Shown here in pieces: positions 61,691 to 64,000 of a DNA stretch of 64,000 bases. The DNA comes from CAZTAO01 sp964611645. GTDB taxonomy: Bacteria; Armatimonadota; UBA5829. Below the pieces are notes generated by a model. The model was not told where the DNA came from and made no database searches. It saw only the letters and a list, made by a program, of their open reading frames with translations. A program made the translations under genes and the position numbers. The stretch spans positions 128,315 through 192,314 of the forward strand of contig CAZTAO010000002.1 of NCBI GenBank assembly GCA_964611645.1, written 5' to 3'. The number at the start of each line of letters is the position of its first letter. The stretch's first letter is position 1.

Positions 61691-61748
61691 ATTCTCTTCC
61701 TCCGTGAAGCTGTCGATCAGCCTCGCGCGTCTGTTTGAAAACCCCTAC

Positions 61749-61795
61749 AGTATACCCCGAAGATATTGACACGGCAATCCATCGCCCGATAGAGT
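61749..61795. promoter_or_regulatory. Overlapping divergent promoters for VOC and Gfo/Idh/MocA genes
   Basis: Plus strand: TTGACA (61766-61771), 18 bases, TAGAGT (61790-61795). Minus strand: TTGCCG (61772-61777), 17 bases, TATACT (61749-61754). The two -35 boxes abut, so only one polymerase can bind at a time. Confidence 0.65.
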
Positions 61796-61837
61796 AGAGG
61801 TGTTTTCCGGAACACGGTAACGAACTGAGGGTGCAGA

Positions 61838-62836
61838 ATGATCAAAATAGGTCTAGTAGGCTGTGGTGGAATAGGAAATGCGCACGTGTCGGGACTGGCT
61901 GATCTGCCCGGCGCGAGGATGGTGGCGACAGCGGATATCGACATCAGCCGGGCCGAGTCCGCCGCGAAGGCGTTGGGAGCGGATAAGGCCGTGGCTGACT
62001 ACCGCGAGCTTCTGGCGGATGTGGACGCGGTACTCCTGAGCCTGCCTCATCAACTGCATCATCCGATAGGGATGGATTGCCTTGCGGCGGGCAAGCACGT
62101 GCTTATGGAGAAGCCTCTGGCGAACTCCGAGCGGGAATGCCTGGACTTGATCGAGATGAGCGAGCGCACGGGGCTTACTCTGATGGTCGCATACTGCATG
62201 CGCTACCAGCCCCTGCTGGTTCGCCTCAAGGAACTGCTGGACGCAAAGACTTACGGCGAAGTGTTCCAGCTATCGATCTGGACGGAGCAGCATACCCAGT
62301 ATCCACCAGACCACTGGGCATCCAGCGCGGCTACCCTCGGCGGAGGCCAGCTATTCAGTCACGGCTGCCACTACATCGACCTGCTGCTGTGGTATCTGGG
62401 CAATCCTATCGAGGGGACGCACATCGGGACCAACTTCGGCACGCCCTGGATGGAGAAAGAGGGCACCAGCAACGTCTCCATCAAGTTCGAAAACGGCGCT
62501 CTGGGCTACCACTTCGGGACATGGGGAGCCAAGGGCACAAGGCTGGGCTACTCGTTCCACGCCCACTGCACAGAAGGAATGCTCGAGGCCGCCATTACCC
62601 AGGGCAAGCTCATTCTGCACCAGAATCGTGAAGAAACGATCCTGCTCACAGCGGAAGACGCGAAATCCTTGCGAAACGAAACCCTGCATTTCATCGACTG
62701 CATCAACACAGGCGCCAAACCCCTCACAGACGCCCACTCCAGCCTCCAGGGGCTGCGGCTGATCTGGAGACTCTACGAGGCCGAGCAGAAGAAAGTGGTC
62801 GCGGACCTTCGGGGGTTGGGGCTGGAGCAAGGCTGA
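61838..62836 (+). CDS. Gfo/Idh/MocA family oxidoreductase
   Basis: 332 residues. Start MIKIGLVGCGGIGNAHVSGL, GKHVLMEKPLANS signature, HGCHYIDLLLWYLG as the His-bearing helix. C-terminal domain closes the dimer. Cytoplasmic. Its promoter abuts the divergent VOC promoter. Third member of this family in the window; all three lie near glycosidase-like or VCBS genes, pointing to use of an odd sugar acid or amino sugar. Confidence 0.85.
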   Translation: MIKIGLVGCGGIGNAHVSGLADLPGARMVATADIDISRAESAAKALGADKAVADYRELLADVDAVLLSLPHQLHHPIGMDCLAAGKHVLMEKPLANSERECLDLIEMSERTGLTLMVAYCMRYQPLLVRLKELLDAKTYGEVFQLSIWTEQHTQYPPDHWASSAATLGGGQLFSHGCHYIDLLLWYLGNPIEGTHIGTNFGTPWMEKEGTSNVSIKFENGALGYHFGTWGAKGTRLGYSFHAHCTEGMLEAAITQGKLILHQNREETILLTAEDAKSLRNETLHFIDCINTGAKPLTDAHSSLQGLRLIWRLYEAEQKKVVADLRGLGLEQG

Positions 62837-62841
62837 GCCGC

Positions 62842-64000
62842 TCAGGGAGCGGGGCTTTTCGCGTAACCCATGCTAACCGACCTCAACACCGGCGATGCGG
62901 CGGAACTATCGCTTATCAGGGTCGCCTTGAACTGTATCCATTTGTGCTTCGGCGAAGTCGGAGATATGGCTGCGCCTGATCGCCTGTAGTAGTCCTTTGC
63001 GCTGGTCGGACCCGTCCATACTGTTTTCTCAAGCCCGTCTCTGGTGGCCGCAGTCCGAATCTGGAACTCGACTCCCGTGCCTCGCGGCATTTCCACTTCC
63101 CACGAGATTCGCTCGAACCGCGCCCCGTCTCCGGCGTCGTACGGCGCGGAAGTATAGTCGAACCGGCCGGACCTGTCGTACACATTTCCGAGGTCGGCAC
63201 AGTTGAAGTAGTGCGGGCCCAGAGCAGGCAGTTTCACAGCATTGGCAGAGTCGGGGCCTCTTGCGCTGCCGTATGCCACCGAGACATAAGCGCGGTGGTC
63301 GCCGACTATCGTGTGATTTGCCCAGACCAGGTCGTTGAACCCGTCACGGTTGATGTCCGTGGCGAAAATGCCGCAGCCGGAGTACATGGGGAAGATCTGT
63401 TTGCGATTGCGATCGAAGCCCTTGGGGCTGTTCCAGTAGATGTAGCCGGGGTAGCTCCTGTGGTCGCCGGCGTGGTAGCTGGTGACCGCGATATCCAGCC
63501 AGCCATCGGAGTTGAGGTCCGCCACGGTGGCGTCACCAGCTCCGACTGTCGGCAGGGCGGTTGAACGCTTGAGAGAGTAGTCGCCGTTCTTACCCCAGAA
63601 GATAAGCATATTGGTATACGGGTCGCCGTGGTACAGCGGGCGGCGTCCTCCCGAAGGGTGCCTGCCAGGCTCCAGTTCGCTGATAGCAACTATGTCCAGA
63701 TTCCCGTCACGATTGAGGTCGGCCACGCGCACTCCGTCCGTTCGGCTCATTGGAATCTCGGTCTTGCGCTGGTTATCCAAGCCTTTCTCGGAGTTCCAGT
63801 AGATGGCAAACCCGGCAGTGGTGGTGGTGATGATGTCCGGCCAGCCGTTCTTGTCGAGGTCTGCAGTCTGGATGAACCCGTAGCCGTTCGTTGGCGCGTC
63901 AAGGGTCTGGGATCTCCCGGAGGAGAAGCCACCCTTGTCCCCGAACAGGGCAATCGCTTTAGAAAGTCTGTAGCAGTTCGGCCAGGTATTGGTCGTCGTG
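62842..64000 (-). CDS. VCBS/FG-GAP repeat protein, N-terminus beyond window edge
   Basis: At least 385 residues; the frame is open to the right edge, so the start is outside. Repeats: DLDKNGWPDIITTTTAGFAIYWN, DLNRDGNLDIVAI, DLNSDGWLDIAVTS, DINRDGFNDLVWAN. These calcium-loop repeats build a beta-propeller. The stop lies 3 bases after the stop-side of the Gfo/Idh/MocA gene, so the pair is convergent. C-terminal about 110 residues form a different beta domain ending in GYAKSPAP. Likely surface or exported, but the signal region is not visible. Confidence 0.8.
   Translation of the reverse strand, partial: TTTNTWPNCYRLSKAIALFGDKGGFSSGRSQTLDAPTNGYGFIQTADLDKNGWPDIITTTTAGFAIYWNSEKGLDNQRKTEIPMSRTDGVRVADLNRDGNLDIVAISELEPGRHPSGGRRPLYHGDPYTNMLIFWGKNGDYSLKRSTALPTVGAGDATVADLNSDGWLDIAVTSYHAGDHRSYPGYIYWNSPKGFDRNRKQIFPMYSGCGIFATDINRDGFNDLVWANHTIVGDHRAYVSVAYGSARGPDSANAVKLPALGPHYFNCADLGNVYDRSGRFDYTSAPYDAGDGARFERISWEVEMPRGTGVEFQIRTAATRDGLEKTVWTGPTSAKDYYRRSGAAISPTSPKHKWIQFKATLISDSSAASPVLRSVSMGYAKSPAP

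Noticed and set aside
1..64000. CRISPR array, tRNA or rRNA genes, transposases
   Set aside because: No regularly spaced identical repeats with unique spacers, no cloverleaf with a TTC-A-A-T-type arm, no rRNA core sequences and no transposase-like frame were seen by eye. Small tRNAs could still have been missed.

Overview
The window looks like a moderately GC-rich bacterial chromosome from an anaerobic or facultative, probably uncultured lineage. Four or more DUF4838-type glycosidase-like proteins, tandem DUF4091/GH123-like enzymes, three Gfo/Idh/MocA oxidoreductases, three FG-GAP/VCBS proteins and a non-pyrrolysine MttB resemble the gene content of Armatimonadota and, less so, Planctomycetes/Lentisphaerae. 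This placement is inference; there is no rRNA gene. I saw no tRNA, rRNA, CRISPR array, transposase or prophage module.

Layout. (1) 1-1.4 kb: a PadR regulator cut by the left edge and a G5/3D cell-wall protein. (2) 1.6-7.2 kb: five overlapping or closely packed minus-strand genes (SPPY-type DNA methyltransferase, short BglII-like protein, ParB-like protein, SNF2-type helicase, DUF3883 protein) that read as an unusual restriction or anti-phage system. (3) 7.7-13.3 kb: housekeeping minus-strand genes (hydE, lgt, lspA, a PfkB kinase, a membrane protein, a DUF4349 lipoprotein). (4) 13.6-24.1 kb: an ice-binding-domain surface protein and a signalling island of two histidine kinases facing a giant CheB-CheR-PAS-GAF-PP2C fusion. 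(5) 24.2-38.4 kb: mostly plus-strand carbohydrate and surface genes (FG-GAP lipoprotein, Gfo/Idh/MocA, sialidase-like, two DUF4838, transglutaminase-like, TIM-barrel hydrolase, MttB), with cobO opposite. (6) 38.4-43.7 kb: a SbcD/YhaO-SbcC/YhaN-like operon behind a consensus promoter and a c-di-AMP (ydaO-yuaA) riboswitch, then rsgA with a small upstream reading frame. (7) 43.7-52.6 kb: another glycosidase-like gene, a PIG-L deacetylase/fumarase-beta/pyruvate kinase run, and an Rrf2-ferredoxin-cupin-hcp redox-stress group. (8) 52.8-64 kb: a second carbohydrate region with DUF4838, duplicated GH123-like enzymes, Gfo/Idh/MocA and VCBS proteins; the last gene runs off the right edge.

How genes work together. 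HydE, Hcp, an Fe-S-type Rrf2 regulator, a corrinoid-type methyltransferase family member and cobalamin adenosyltransferase point to low-oxygen metabolism with NO or redox stress defence. Secreted DUF4838/GH123-like enzymes and cytoplasmic Gfo/Idh/MocA and sialidase-like proteins suggest scavenging of complex amino-sugar or uronic glycans. The gaps are rich in dispersed palindromic repeats. One family keeps a 12-base loop while its stems change in a compensatory way.

The strongest candidates for something new are the five-gene defence-like operon and the riboswitch placed in front of a DNA-repair nuclease operon.
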